Assembly (NCBI GenBank): GCA_015179125.1
Contig: WHVA01000083.1
Coordinates: 229,167-293,166, forward strand
DNA: 64,000 bases
From: Gautieria morchelliformis
Lineage: Eukaryota > Basidiomycota > Agaricomycetes > Gomphales > Gomphaceae
Direction of reading: 5' to 3'
Position 1 is the stretch's first letter; the number at the start of each line of letters is the position of its first letter. A program made the translations under genes and the position numbers. The notes beneath the pieces are model-generated. The model had not been told where the DNA came from. It worked only from the letters and a program-made list of their open reading frames with translations, and searched no databases. Shown one piece after another: positions 1 to 10,347 of this stretch.

Positions 1-1115
1 GAACTTAACGGTTCGCTAACGTTCTCCATGCAGCCACCGTCCAGCAAATAGCTATACCAATGTTATCGCTTCGGACCATGGCCTGTCGCGTGACCCTGCC
101 CGATCAATGTCAAGATCGGCAGCCTCGTGGCGGTGAAGTGTGCCCTAGCGTGCCATGGAATTTGACCTCGCAAGAGGCTGCTGCAGTATATTGGCTTGGG
201 GATCTAGATGGCCTTAACTTTAAGCTTGCTTGTTGCTAGCGTGGCAGATCTCCAGCGACACGTTCGGGCATATACCCTCTGGGTCTTCGGCCGTACCCCA
301 TGACTATCTCCCCATTCGGCACATTCCATTTGTTGAGTAGCGCACATTTCTACTGATGGAATGAATGCTGCCACTTGATGTTTCAGCCTCTTCATCAGGG
401 CCGTGATGGAGGATGGACACCAACTTCCCGCACTCTAGGGGCCCCTTTGTCTTCGATTTGGCTGGAGCCTCGTGCCGCGAACCTCTCTACGACGGCACCG
501 GGAAAGGGAAGGTGCGGCGTGACAAAGTAGAGGCAAGTAATAGGCGCTAAATGGGGGACCAGGGGGGAGATTATGATCCAACTGGGGCGTACAGCCACTC
601 GGACATTCATTTGCTCGATCGTGGAGCCAGGTTTGGCTGCAACGAGGCAGCCCAAGACTGGCAAGGTATGGGATTTGCCGTCAGAGGCTGGCGTGCTGGG
701 AGGCTGCCCACGAGCTGCAGAAGAGGACATTCGTTCGCCCACCCTCCAGAACGAAGCTCTGGAGGCTGGCAGGTCATGGTGATCGGCAAGGAGGGCGCTC
801 ACGTGTGAGAGGGGCTGAGGCTCGTGACCACGATAAGAGAAGGGTTGCTGGGGGACGCTTCGTCTCGTGCAGATGGGGATCTCCGATTCACAGGGCGCGA
901 CCGCACCAGTTGCTGGCTGTCTCAGAGACTCCAGATACGCGAAGGCTGACCAAATAGTATTATTTTGTAGGAATTAGCACTCGCCATACAATTTCTGTTT
1001 CATACCAAAACTCGATTTGGTCCCTCGAAGAAGCTGGCCTACGCTTGGCCTCGCAAGTCTCCGGTGGAGAACTTTATAACCTACTTGTATCTTGGACTCC
1101 TCCCTTCCTCACACC
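1..1115. other. 5' flank without a supported gene
   Basis: Several open frames overlap on both strands here, the longest on the minus strand at 395-802. None shows a recognisable domain, a convincing exon chain or a homologous motif. The part just before 1116 holds the promoter and leader of the phosphatase gene, but I see no clear TATA box. Confidence 0.4.
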
Positions 1116-3959
1116 ATGTCTACCCATGGTCTCCGCTACCCTGACGACTTTCTCTCAGCCCTCCCCGTCCTCCTTCCCCGTCCTGCCCCCCATGCACCAA
1201 TCCGTGCCCTCACCGCCGCCCAGTTCGCAAAAATTCGCCAGTTGCATCTCACCTCCGACGTCCCAGATTCCGTCCTCTTCCCCTTCCTCCACGGCATCGA
1301 GGGAGAGAACCACGCCCAGAACCTCTTCTTCTCCAAGCACGGCAGCCGCGTTGATGCCCCAGACTATCGCGGGCTCGTCTGGGTCATCTGCGACGACGAC
1401 GACGTCCTCCCGCTAGACAAGCAGGGAGAGCACGACCGGGAGGACCTAGAGGACGAGCACCCACCAGCCCGCGACCCAGAGTTGCCTGCAGAGAATGCTG
1501 CTGGGGGCGTTCATGCTGCCCATGACCGTAGGCGGTCCGATGCGTCCTCTCACTCCTCCTCCGTCGAGTCCATTTTTTCCCACTCCATCTCCTCGGCCCT
1601 ATCCATCAGCACAGCAGCAACTTCTCTTCGCTCCCCGAACTCCTGCTCAAGCTTGTCCTCCAGTCCGTCCTCATCCAAGCCCTCCCTCACGTCACACCTC
1701 TTGACTTCGACCTTCCATGCTTCCGAGCTCTTGACTGCAACACGCAATGGCCCAACATTCATACCTCCCTCTGTCCCAAAAGGTAATTTCAATTCACCAT
1801 CTCCCTGCGTGCTCGACTCACTCGCTGCACAGGCATTTCGCTGCGCAATTTTGGCATCCAAGTTCCCATTTATGCTACCCTATCCGATATAGTCATATAT
1901 TCTCCTAAAGGCCTCACCCGCGCAGCCTTTGCCCTCGCGGAGCGCTTCAAGCTCGCCATCGAATCAAAAGCGTATGAGCGTGGCATGGTCAGCAGCCGCA
2001 AAACTGGTTCCCCGTGCTCCATTTCCCCTCCAGCCTCCCTCCAGTCTTCCCCTTCACACGCGTCCTCCCCATCAGCGTCGCAATGCTCCTCCCCTTCCCG
2101 CGCTACACCAGGGCCACGACTCATATCGTACAACGTCTTCATTATTACCGACCCGTTCTCGACCTTCGAACGCGAATTTCCCGACCTCGTCGGTGTCACC
2201 TCTACTGGCAGCCCCGTCAACCATATCTCTTTCCCCGACCGCGAGACGCAAGAGATGCAAGACCTCACGCACGCCACAGAAATTCATCCTGGCGTCTGGC
2301 TCGGTAATTCCGCCGACGTTCCCGTCTGGGAGCAGGGTGACCCCGACACTCCCTTCGAAGCATCGTGCAATCCCAACGGCTACGACATATGCATAGAGTG
2401 CCATGATCAGGTACACTTCCCCCATAATGTTTTGCTCAAACAGGCTGAGGACCATCTCACCGCCCTCGATGCCCTCTGGACAACTGGATACGCGGGCCAT
2501 ATATCCCCATCGTTTTTCGGCAGCCCGGGTGCCCCCTCTCGCCCTCCCCCAAACGCAAACACGATTATACACTTCTCATTCCCGTCCGCGCCTCCAGCCA
2601 CCCAGTCCACGATGGTTTTGCTCAGCCCATTCCTGTCCTTCCTGCAGTCTGTTCTCCATCGCCCGCGACGATGCAAAATCCTCATCTACAGCCACGACGG
2701 CTACACGGAGTCGTCCGTGCTCGCGCTCTCGCTGTTGATGGCCGAAAAACGCTGTTCCCTCCCCGAAGCGTACCTACACGTCCAAGTTACCCGCGGCCGA
2801 AGCTTTTTCGTCCACCAGTGTGACTTGGGCATCCTCAAGCGGGTGGAGGCAAAGTATAGTCGGGCGGCAGACAAGGAGAAACAGCGAGATGCGGAGCGGG
2901 CAGGGCGAGAGAGGTGGGGGTGGAGTGCAATCATGGGACGTTCGAATACCCTCGGCTTTGGGAACAATAACTCCTCCACGTCCTCGTCCTCGTCGACATC
3001 ACCGTCAACTGGCGCCGGCCAGCTCTCGACCTCTATACCGACCCCTTCTCTCAGCGAAACCCCTCACCGGAGGGCAAGGGCTCAGACTTCTCCCTTGCTC
3101 CCTGCACTGGTCGATCACCAGTCTTGGTTCAATGATGTCCGGTTTGATGGCTCGTTTCCCTCCCGCGTCCTCCCCTTTCTCTACCTCGGCAATCTGTGAG
3201 TCGGTTCCGTATGCTTTTCTTTCGTGACACAGCTGAGCTGTCCACCCCAGAAACCATGCATCCAATGCTTATATGCTGCATGCACTGGGGATCACACACG
3301 TCGTATCTGTTGGCGAGTGTGCCCTGGTCCCCCCATTCAATGAGGAGGATGGATGTTCCTCGCCAGAGTATCAAGTTGTGTTTGGCAAGGAGTCTGGCAT
3401 GCCGGGGTCGCTGTGGACGGAGGAGCGGGAGGGTCGGATCAAGGTGCTCGATATCAAGGTACGCGGCCTCGGGCGCGCTGTGTCGCCTATCTTACTTATC
3501 TGTGCTCCGCAGGGTGTCTGTGACGACGGCATCGACAGTCTCCGACCGACATTCGTTTCTATCTGTGACTGGATCGATCAGGCCCGCCGCGAGGGGGGTC
3601 AGGTTCTTGTGCACTGCCGTGTTGGTGTCTCCCGCAGCGCAACGGTCACCGTGAGTCGTCTCGATACCCCGCCTCACAAGCACCTGTTGACCGACCGCGT
3701 CCCCCAGATCGCCTATGTTATGAAGCATTTGCAGTTATCCCTGGTCGACGCATACCTCATCGTGCGCTCCCGTCGGCTGAGCGTGCTTATCCAGCCGAAC
3801 ATGCGCCTCCTGTATAACCTTTGTGGTTGGGAAGTGGAGCTCGCACGGCAGCGTGTGGGGGATGACGAGGATGCGCTGCGGCATGTCCTCAAAAAGACCC
3901 TTAACTGGCCCTATCTCGCGCGCGAGGTCCATCTTCTCAATGAGAAGTACTTACATTGA
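1116..3959 (+). CDS. PPS1: Pps1-like dual-specificity protein phosphatase
   Basis: Protein tyrosine/serine/threonine phosphatase of the dual-specificity class, resembling yeast Pps1, which acts in cell-cycle control. Five exons join in frame: 1116-1782, 1833-3195, 3251-3458, 3513-3650 and 3708-3959, giving 875 aa. The introns are 50-57 bp and all GT-AG. The start is the ATG at 1116, reading MSTHGLRYPDDF. The catalytic loop HCRVGVSRSAT, close to residue 790, has the HCx5R signature with the nucleophilic cysteine and phosphate-binding arginine. It follows FLYLGNLNHASNAYML, typical of the start of the phosphatase fold. A long N-terminal half with a Ser-rich low-complexity stretch (about residues 120-200) precedes it; Pps1 proteins also have a long N-terminal extension. 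Class assignment is firm; orthology to Pps1 is inferred from architecture. Confidence 0.88.
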
Positions 3960-4821
3960 TCACCCTCCTTGCGTTATATCCTGCATCACGCACCTGGATC
4001 AGTCTCCAGCATGGAATAGCCTGCATCCTATACTTCCACCCGGACGTTGTTCCCTGTATTCGCATTCCCGTCTCTTGTCCTTGTCTTGTCTTTGCATCAT
4101 GTTTCGCTTTGCACACACGCATGTAATATTACCACAGCATGTCAGTCTCATCGATTTCTCCGTTTGTTTCCTTGGAGATGGAGCGTATTCCGAGTGATAA
4201 ACGGTATTCAAATTAGACTGGCTTCGGAGCTACTGTACTGATGAAATTATGCTGTCCTTGATCTAGCATGTCTAGAATAGTGTTACAAGCAATCAATATC
4301 CCGAATCAAGGCACTGCGTCCGTGTCCATTATAAGCAAGCAAGATTTGTAGGATCCCCTTAATCACTCTCAATGTCGGGATTTGAACGATATCTGATAAT
4401 ACATGGGCCCGAAGGGGTGACCGGGCGACATGCCCTTGATTGATGTCGCCGTCTCCCGTCCTCCGGATGTCCTGACAGGGAAGACGCTAAGCATTCACCT
4501 AGGTCATCTAATTTCACGTCATCATTAGAAAAGTTAACGCGAAGGTGTGAAGAGGACAGACAATTGCATTACGCATGTGCTCGGCGACTGGGCATATGAT
4601 CCCCAGTCGCATACCTCCACCATACGCGTCTAGCTGACTGTCATTGCCACCAGCAATGACGCCATCTAGAGGTATGAATGGAAACACGGGAGAGCGGGTT
4701 GTACATGGACGGAGAGAGATCGAGATTGGATGCGGAGTCAAACTGGGGGTAATGGGGAAATTTGCAGTATTTGTGATCGGCTTGAAGTCGAGGTCGCACG
4801 TTACCGGCGACGGGATCCAAG
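3960..4821. other. intergenic region, nothing recognised
   Basis: Contains the 3' flank of the phosphatase gene and probably the 3' end of the minus-strand membrane-protein gene. I see no coding region, RNA gene or repeat. Confidence 0.4.
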
Positions 4822-5911
4822 TCAGGGTAGTAGTGGAATTCGGGGTATTGGCGGTTGTAGCATTAGACTGGCGATCGAGCGGAAAGTCTCAAGTACCGAT
4901 GACGGAAGTGTAAGACATGTGAGGTCATAGAATCGGCCCGGCGCAGAGGTAAGGATGCCAAAGCTAAGTGCAAGCAGAATGATTGTAATCGACACGCCGA
5001 CAAGCTTCTTCAAGTGTTGTGCACAAGACCTTGCTGCTCGCTCCTGGTCGCGCGTGCGCAATGTGCTGGTATGACCTGAATATCTAGCAATGCTCCGCCA
5101 CTGTGGTCTTTACGAACTATCGCGGCACTTCGGTTCAAGGTGAGATCGATCGAAATAGTACAGAGTGAACTCACAGGTGCTCTCCTAGCAGCTACGAAAT
5201 CGGCCGGTCCGACTTCGAAGGCGGGAGGGATGTCAGACGTCGGTTTGATGAATCCTAGTAAAACCGCAATCAAAACGCCAGCGACGAACACCGCAGGAGA
5301 TGCCGCTATAACCAAAACAATATCGGTATAGGGGATGACAATATCGGCAACGTCCCAGGCAGCAGCGGGTTGAATTTTCTTGAAAAGAATATCGGCATAG
5401 GGGAGTACAATTTTCTCGAAAAGGATATCGGCATAGACAGCATTGGAGCTTGTAGTGATGGCTGATTTGGCGGAGAGCACGATCCAGGTAGTGACTTGGC
5501 GACAACGGTTGGTGAGCGAGCTGCGAGTTACGAGCCGGACTGGTTTGTATGTCAGGGAGAGCGCAAGCAGAGTGAACAGCCACAAAATGACAAGCAGGGT
5601 CACTGGAGTCCTCCGGTGTTAGGTTGAGACGTGACGGCAGCAGTGCTGAACGTAGCGGAGTTGATGCGGGTAGGAAGGGCTCCAACTGAAGGGCCAGCAA
5701 GCTTAAGGACAGTTGTTGGGGGCTGGTACATAGTCTTGGGCGGGCATGGGAGCTGCACAAATCTTCCATTAACACGTGCAAGGCATGCACCGGGGTGTAT
5801 AGAAAACGAGGAGCCAAGGCTTTCAGGGTCCAAGAAAGAGGTTACTGGAAGACTTCTGAGGAGTTCTAGTCCAGCTAGAGCATAGTCGCCGAGCATGGCG
5901 AGGGATAGCAT
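4822..5911 (-). CDS. putative multi-exon membrane protein, model unresolved
   Basis: I do not recognise the family. Three minus-strand frames look like consecutive exons: 5911 to about 5605 (starting MLSLAMLGDYALAGLELL at a real ATG), about 5602 to 5172 (with hydrophobic stretches VTLLVILWLFTLLALSLTY and SPAVFVAGVLIAVLLGFI), and about 5075 to 4822 (with KLVGVSITIILLALSFGIL). A donor CCT|GTGAGT lies near 5173, but I could not fix phase-consistent junctions for either intron. At least three membrane helices are predicted by eye. A TATA-like box lies 98 bp upstream of the ATG, which supports a real promoter. The middle exon holds imperfect repeats of an ADILFEK/ADIVIP-type segment. It could be a secreted or integral membrane protein restricted to basidiomycetes. 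Confidence 0.5.
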
Positions 5912-6008
5912 GATCCACAGATGTTGGTCAAAGTCTGCTGTGGTTGTACCGCTAGAAGATGGTGGTTAGGGCAGAGGAGAGTTGTTGCAGACGCTCAACG
6001 TGTCGGGG

Positions 6009-6016
6009 TATTTAAA
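6009..6016 (-). promoter_or_regulatory. TATA-like box of the membrane-protein gene
   Basis: Reads TTTAAATA on the minus strand, 98 bp upstream of the ATG at 5911. Spacing suits a fungal TATA element. Assignment is by position only. Confidence 0.4.
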
Positions 6017-6230
6017 GATTGGTTGACCGCGTCAGCCCCATTCACGTGACCCCAAACCGGTTAAACCAATGTGATTTTGAAGGCTTACAAACCCCAGGGG
6101 GAAAAGTAGTTTTACCTATATACACACAGCTTTTACTTTGACGTACGAATACAGCACAACTAAACAAAAACAAAACACATATGCTTTGTCCATCTCGTTT
6201 GGCGACATGGTTACACCCAAGTAAATGACC

Positions 6231-7973
6231 TCATATATCGTCCGCCTCCGAGTTGTGGGGTCGCTTGAACTGCACATCAACACGTACAAAATTATTGTAC
6301 AGTTCATCAGCGGTGAGCAATGTGTCCCCAGTGACAGCCGTCTTGGGATGCAGCCACGCTGCGAGGGGCTTCGGAGATGTCAGTTGATATAAAGACGAAT
6401 GAACGCATTGTTACCTCATGGAACTCAAGGAAGGCGAATGCTATACTGTAGTGTGAGACAGGAACGGAGAGAGTGAGGAAGCGTACTGTGGGGTTCATAT
6501 CCATCGCCATCACGTCCCGACCACCCGTGGATAGGCTTTCTGGTCCCTTTGCCATCGAACAACCTGCCTGAATAAAACTGGACACCAGGCTCTGCAAGTG
6601 AAAATAATTGTCGCGCAGCACGGTAGTTGTCAATCTACAAGAACGCACGGTTTGAATCAAAGGTCAACGTCCATCCCGAACGCTCAGAGGAGAGCTCGAC
6701 GAGTGGGTTTGTTCTGGCGGGGGCATGAAGCACCTCCTCGAAAAGATCGAGGCTAGGGAGCCTAGAAAGCGGCAGCCGAATGGACTCGACAGGTGTCGAT
6801 GGAGCATTGAACACGTAGAACGAGTCTGCACGAGCATATGATGAGCACCGTAAGTATCACGCGCAAACTATGTTACCATGCCCCGAGGGAGGAAAGTTGT
6901 CGCGTAACTTGGTGTGTGCATGCTCCAGGGGAGTTCCCACTATGGACGTCAACTTGCCTGTGGAAAGTCCACGTTCATCGAGCGCGACGGTATGGTCTGC
7001 CTGATCGTGAGCGTATATGAACACCGGAAGGATATTGCCCAACGGCCAGCGGACACACCTTGATGAACAGCCGGTGGTCCTTGATGTCCGGGGTGGGAGT
7101 GCCCTTCCTTGCGAGACTGGCGTCGAGGTTGAAGCCCCAGTGCTGCCAGTCACAGGACATCAGCATCAGTCCACACCTGCATATCAATTGATGCCAAAGA
7201 CAGCGAGGTCACCTGAGTGAGGTTGACAGGCGTCACCTGGATCTTGTCCCCGGAGAGAAGTTTAGCCCTGTACACGATGTAGAGGCTTCCCACATGACGG
7301 TTTTCAGAGTTATTGCCTGGCTTGGACACCGCGGGCGATACGGCGAACAAGACTTCGAGCAGTAGATTGCCGGGGTAGCCTTGATCGCCGTCGGGGGAGA
7401 GGAGCTTGAAGAGCGCGCTGGAAGGGAGGGCAGCGATGGAGGCCTTCTCGCTGTCCGAAAACAAAACCGCGTCGGGGGGATCGATGGGTTGCCAATCACG
7501 GGTGTCGAAGCCTTCCGGACCGCCATGGAGGCTGACCTCTGGGCTCTCTGCTCATACGCGGACATGAAGCATGGTACGACGCTGGAGAACGTGAGTTATA
7601 CCATTGGCAATTGCATTCATCATAGCCCTTGCGCCATTTTTCTCCAAGGAAATGGGCCCAGTGGGGAGACGATTCGTGTAGCGGCCAATAATAGAATTCT
7701 GATACTTGTGGGGCCGCTGTCCATGATGGGCAGGATTGTTGGGCCCCAGGACGAGGTCGTGGGTCTGGGATGGACAGGAAATGAGTAGACAGATGGAAAT
7801 GATCGCATATATTACCTTTCCGTCGACGTTGACGAGGAATCTGTTGAGGACGAGGCCCTTGGGAAGGATCTGTGATGGAAATGAGACGGTGGGAGATGAT
7901 GGGTGGGTATGTATACCTCGACGGCCAGGGGAGGGGACAGGTCGGGGAGGGCAAGGAGGACAGGACTCGACAT
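6231..7973 (-). CDS. aldose 1-epimerase (galactose mutarotase)
   Basis: Interconverts alpha and beta anomers of aldoses such as galactose, supplying the alpha form used by galactokinase; expected to be cytosolic. I resolved ten exons (minus strand): 7917-7973, 7816-7869, 7602-7764, 7213-7547, 7059-7142, 6877-7000, 6649-6825, 6487-6591, 6415-6440 and 6231-6368. They sum to 420 aa with all phases closing. Family landmarks in order: SIIGRYTNRL (substrate-site Arg/Asn region), EVSLHGGPEGFD with the catalytic-site histidine, VTPVNLTQHWGFNLDAS, ALDERGLSTG, GVQFYSGRLFDG and a terminal FLEFHEPLAAWLHP. The start MSSPVLLALPDL is preferred over an upstream ATG at 8078 because it leaves room for a promoter. 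The gene is divergent from GAL1. Confidence 0.9.
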
Positions 7974-8124
7974 GGGGTCACAGTAGACGCTGGTGGACGC
8001 CACAAAGTAGTACAGCAAGCGCCGAGTATGATGCATCGATGCGGAATTTAACGGCCCGCGCTTAGAAGGCTTCCTCATCTTATTTTTCCTTTTTATTTTC
8101 TACATTTTGCTTCCTGCCTCCATC
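7974..8124. promoter_or_regulatory. shared divergent promoter of epimerase and galactokinase genes
   Basis: Only 151 bp separate the two start codons. A pyrimidine-rich tract (8083-8124) leads into GAL1. I saw no TATA box and no clear CGG-N11-CCG Gal4 site. Shared regulation is an inference from the head-to-head layout. Confidence 0.6.
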
Positions 8125-10051
8125 ATGGCCGCCTCTCTCCCCATACCGCTTGTCACCTCGCTCCAGCAAATCCACAGCGACCTCGCTACGGTTGCGGATC
8201 AAGGGTCAGTGCCCACCCTCCACACTGATGTGTGCTGAGCTGTCCTGCAGGCTGCGCTGGAACCACCTCATCTCAGAGTTTGAACGGCTCTTCAACCGCA
8301 GACCCGTGAGTCCTCCCAGCCGCAGCGAGCCCGTTCATCATCGTGTGCGCCCCAGACACATGTCGCACGCGCACCCGGTCGCGTCAACCTCATAGGTCCG
8401 CGGCACGCACCGCACCCCAGAGCCAGCTAACCCGTCCCCACAGGTGAACACATCGACTACGCGCTGTTTGGCGTCTTCCCGGCTGCAATCGAGCGGGACA
8501 TTCTCGTCGCGTGTGCCCCGAGACCCGGAGACTTTACAGGGCACATCGTCGCGGAGAACCTTGATGCGAAATATGACCCGCAGGCGTTTACCCCTGCCAA
8601 GGGTCCCGCGGGCAGCTGGCACCTCGAGATCGACAAGACGCAGCTGCGGTGGGAGAGCTACGTAAAGGCCGGGTACTATGTGAGCGGCTGCGCGATAGCT
8701 AGTCCTGATCGTGCCTTGACGCGCATACAGGGCGTGCTGGAGCATTTCTTCATGGCCGGGGACGGACGCCCCGTGGGATTTGACCTTCTAGTTACAGGCT
8801 CCGTTCCCGCCGGCTCGGGCCTAAGTTCGAGCGCGGCCATGGTCGTCGCCTCCACGCTGGCTTTCCTCGCCATGAACAAGAAGCTGGATCAGTTGACCAA
8901 AGGGGCGCTGGTTCAGATGGCTATGGAGAACGAGAAGCGCGTGGGTGAGCCGCATATAACTTTTGATGTGCCGTGTGTGACCCCGCTGCTTATCAGGTGT
9001 CAACAGCGGCGGGTAACTGCTCCTTGGCGCTCCTGTATGGTTAGCTCGCTCACCCTTTATCAGCATGGACCAGGCCGCATCCGTCATGGCCACCGCCCAG
9101 TCCGCGCTGTACATCACGTTCCACCCGCGCCTCTCCGCGGAGCCGGTCCCGCTCCCCACCACCGCACCCCGCGCCGTGTTCGTCTGCGCGAACTCGCTCG
9201 TCGTCGCGGACAAGCTCGTCTCCGCAAAGCACCGCTACAACCTCCGCGTCGTGGAGACCCTCGTCGCCGCGCGCGTGCTCGCGCGCCGCCTCCGCGTGCC
9301 CGTCGCGAAGACGGAGCGGGTGACGCTGAAGCAGGTCGTCGATCGCTTCCTCGGCGTCCCCGAGGGCGCCGACGTCGGCGCTGCGGCGCTCCGGCAGGGG
9401 CTCGAGCGCGTCATCGCGGAGGCCGACGGGCTGAGGCAGGGCGACAGCACGGACGACGACGACGACGACCCCGGCCTCACACTCGAAGAGATGGTGGAAC
9501 TCTCCGGGCTCACGCCGAAGGAGTTCCACGCGCTGTATCTCTCGTGGGTAGACGGTGAGCACCCTGGTGCATGCATCGCGCCGCGCGGGCATTGACAACC
9601 CCTAGTCGAGGCAACGCACTTCCAGCTGTACAAGCGCACGCGGCACGTCCTCTCAGAGGCGCTCCGCGTCCTCGAGTTCCGTGCGCTCTGCCTGCGCCAC
9701 GCCACCACGCCCGCGGAGACGCAGCCGCAGACGCTGCACGCGCTCGGGCGGCTCATGGACGAGTCGCACGCGAGCTGCGCGACGCTCTTCGAGTGCTCGT
9801 GCCCCGAGCTCGACGCGCTGACGCGCGCCGCGCGCGCGGCGGGCGCGTACGGGAGCCGCCTCACGGGCGCGGGGTGGGGCGGGTGCACGGTGTCGCTCGT
9901 CGCGGCGGACGCGGTCGACGCGTTCATCCGCGCGGTTGGGCGCACGTACCCGGCGTACCAAGGGCTCGCGCCGGAGGCGCTGCGCGCCGCGGTGTTCGCG
10001 ACGACGCCGAGCAGCGGCGCATGCGGTGCGTGGCCATGTTTTTATTACTGA
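8125..10051 (+). CDS. GAL1: galactokinase
   Basis: Phosphorylates alpha-D-galactose with ATP to galactose 1-phosphate, the entry reaction of the Leloir pathway; cytosolic GHMP-family kinase. Eight exons: 8125-8204, 8251-8305, 8356-8395, 8444-8679, 8731-8944, 8997-9012, 9064-9554 and 9606-10051. They close in frame to 525 aa, close to yeast Gal1 (528). The galactokinase signature GRVNLIGEHIDY spans the junction of exons 3 and 4. The ATP-binding GHMP motif SVPAGSGLSSSAAM is in exon 5, VNSGGMDQAAS covers exons 5 to 7, and the C-terminal glycine motif GSRLTGAGWGGCTVSL is near residue 470. Exon 6 is only 16 nt. The gene diverges from the epimerase gene and converges on a Zn2Cys6 regulator. Confidence 0.96.
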
Positions 10052-10347
10052 CTGCACGGACGCGCGGCTGATGCGCGGCGCGGCCCCACCAGTGTTTGAG
10101 GTCCAGTAGGCAAGTAGGTGGGTGTCACGTAGGTAGGAGTCACGTCTGCTTGGGGAGGCAACATGTATGCATGTAGAATAAATGTAATAGCAACAAGGCG
10201 ACGCGAACGTATGATATATATATTAGTAATAGCGGGCGTAAACGAGGCAGGCACGTAGTCCGAGTCCGAGTCCCCAAGTCCACACGAACATGAACCGCCC
10301 AACTGTCTAAACGAAGAAGGAGAAATCCGATCCTAAAGGGACATGAG

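Noticed and set aside
395..802. Minus-strand 135-codon frame near the left edge as a gene
   Set aside because: No domain, no splice partners and an overlapping plus-strand frame; unsupported.
4355..4390. Possible tRNA T-loop (GGGATTTGAAC on plus)
   Set aside because: The stem on either side does not pair and no D-arm or acceptor stem fits; no tRNA gene.
7974..8078. N-terminal extension of the epimerase (MRKPSKRGPLNSAS)
   Set aside because: It would leave under 50 bp before the GAL1 start, and family members begin near MSSPVLLALPD.
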